Assembly: GCA_009886815.1 (NCBI GenBank)
Contig: QXYP01000010.1
Location: 1-5,877, forward strand
DNA length: 5,877 bases
From: Halieaceae bacterium
Lineage (GTDB): Bacteria; Pseudomonadota; Gammaproteobacteria; Pseudomonadales; Halieaceae
Direction of reading: 5' to 3'
In this document: piece by piece, positions 5,845 through 5,877 of the stretch
Position numbering within the stretch: the stretch's first letter is position 1
Layout of the letters: every line of letters begins with the position of its first letter
Notes under the pieces: model-generated
Databases searched by the model: none
Told to the model about the DNA's origin: nothing
Seen by the model: only the letters and a program-made list of their open reading frames with translations
Position numbers and translations under genes: made by a program

Positions 5845-5877
5845 ATGAAAAATGCTTCATCAACATGTCTACCAATG
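5845..5877 (+). CDS. Possible start of a + strand gene cut by the window end
   Basis: The ATG at 5845 opens 11 codons (MKNASSTCLPM) that run to the last base. A GAGGG at 5836-5840 lies 4 nt upstream, slightly close but usable as a ribosome site. It would be divergent from fabA. The peptide is too short to identify. A competing reading is the tail of a - strand frame that enters from the right edge and stops at 5783. Confidence 0.25.
   Translation, partial: MKNASSTCLPM

Larger units (their letters stand above)
5412..5877. other. Intergenic region upstream of fabA without a convincing complete gene
   Basis: These 466 bases hold the fabA promoter candidate, the CGTTCA/TGAACG inverted repeat, the 7-bp tandem repeat and the 11-bp direct repeats, each listed separately. 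They also contain small palindromes: TAGCG-ctt-CGCTA at 5786-5798 and CCCTAGGG at 5815-5822. All frames are broken by stops within about 30 codons, and none of the short peptides is recognisable. A run of seven T at 5763-5769 has no clear stem before it, so a terminator is not supported. The region may hold a dispersed non-coding repeat, but this cannot be tested from one copy. Confidence 0.6.

Overview
The window looks like a piece of a gammaproteobacterial chromosome of the Pseudomonas/Cellvibrionales type. The evidence is a fabA-fabB pair (the bacterial anaerobic unsaturated fatty acid route), a FabA sequence very like that of pseudomonads on both sides of a break, an SSB with a typical proteobacterial DDDIPF tip, and an MFS transporter gene directly upstream of ssb, an order I recall from Pseudomonas. 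No phage, transposase, CRISPR, tRNA or rRNA sequence was seen.

Left part, all on the + strand: the 3' end of an MFS transporter gene (1-512); a 95-nt gap with a candidate extended -10 promoter; then four closely packed genes. These are ssb (608-1084), a divergent RmlD-family Rossmann protein (1113-1988), moaB (1985-2506) and moeA (2510-3721). The gaps are 28 nt, a 4-nt GTGA overlap and 3 nt, so the last three are probably co-transcribed with ssb or at least with each other. MoaB and MoeA carry out the last steps of molybdenum cofactor assembly. The RmlD-like protein has lost the YxxxK catalytic pair of its family, and its role is unknown.

Right part, on the - strand and convergent with moeA after a 37-nt gap: fabA followed by fabB, with a 1-nt TAATG overlap. 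fabB is intact, with its Cys-His-His triad and active-site Lys. fabA is not: 33 normal N-terminal codons are followed directly, in another frame, by the sequence that normally starts about 36 residues later. This implies a deletion of about 107 nt at 5312/5313. Because FabA is normally the only entry to the FabA/FabB route, this is either a real lesion with a compensating gene elsewhere or an assembly or consensus error.

The last 466 bases (5412-5877) hold no convincing complete gene. They contain a good candidate fabA promoter, an inverted repeat of CGTTCA/TGAACG half sites upstream of it, a short tandem repeat, an 11-bp direct repeat, and possibly the first 11 codons of a + strand gene cut by the window end.

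No novel system stands out. The most notable points are the broken fabA and the catalytically degenerate RmlD-like protein embedded between ssb and the molybdenum cofactor genes.
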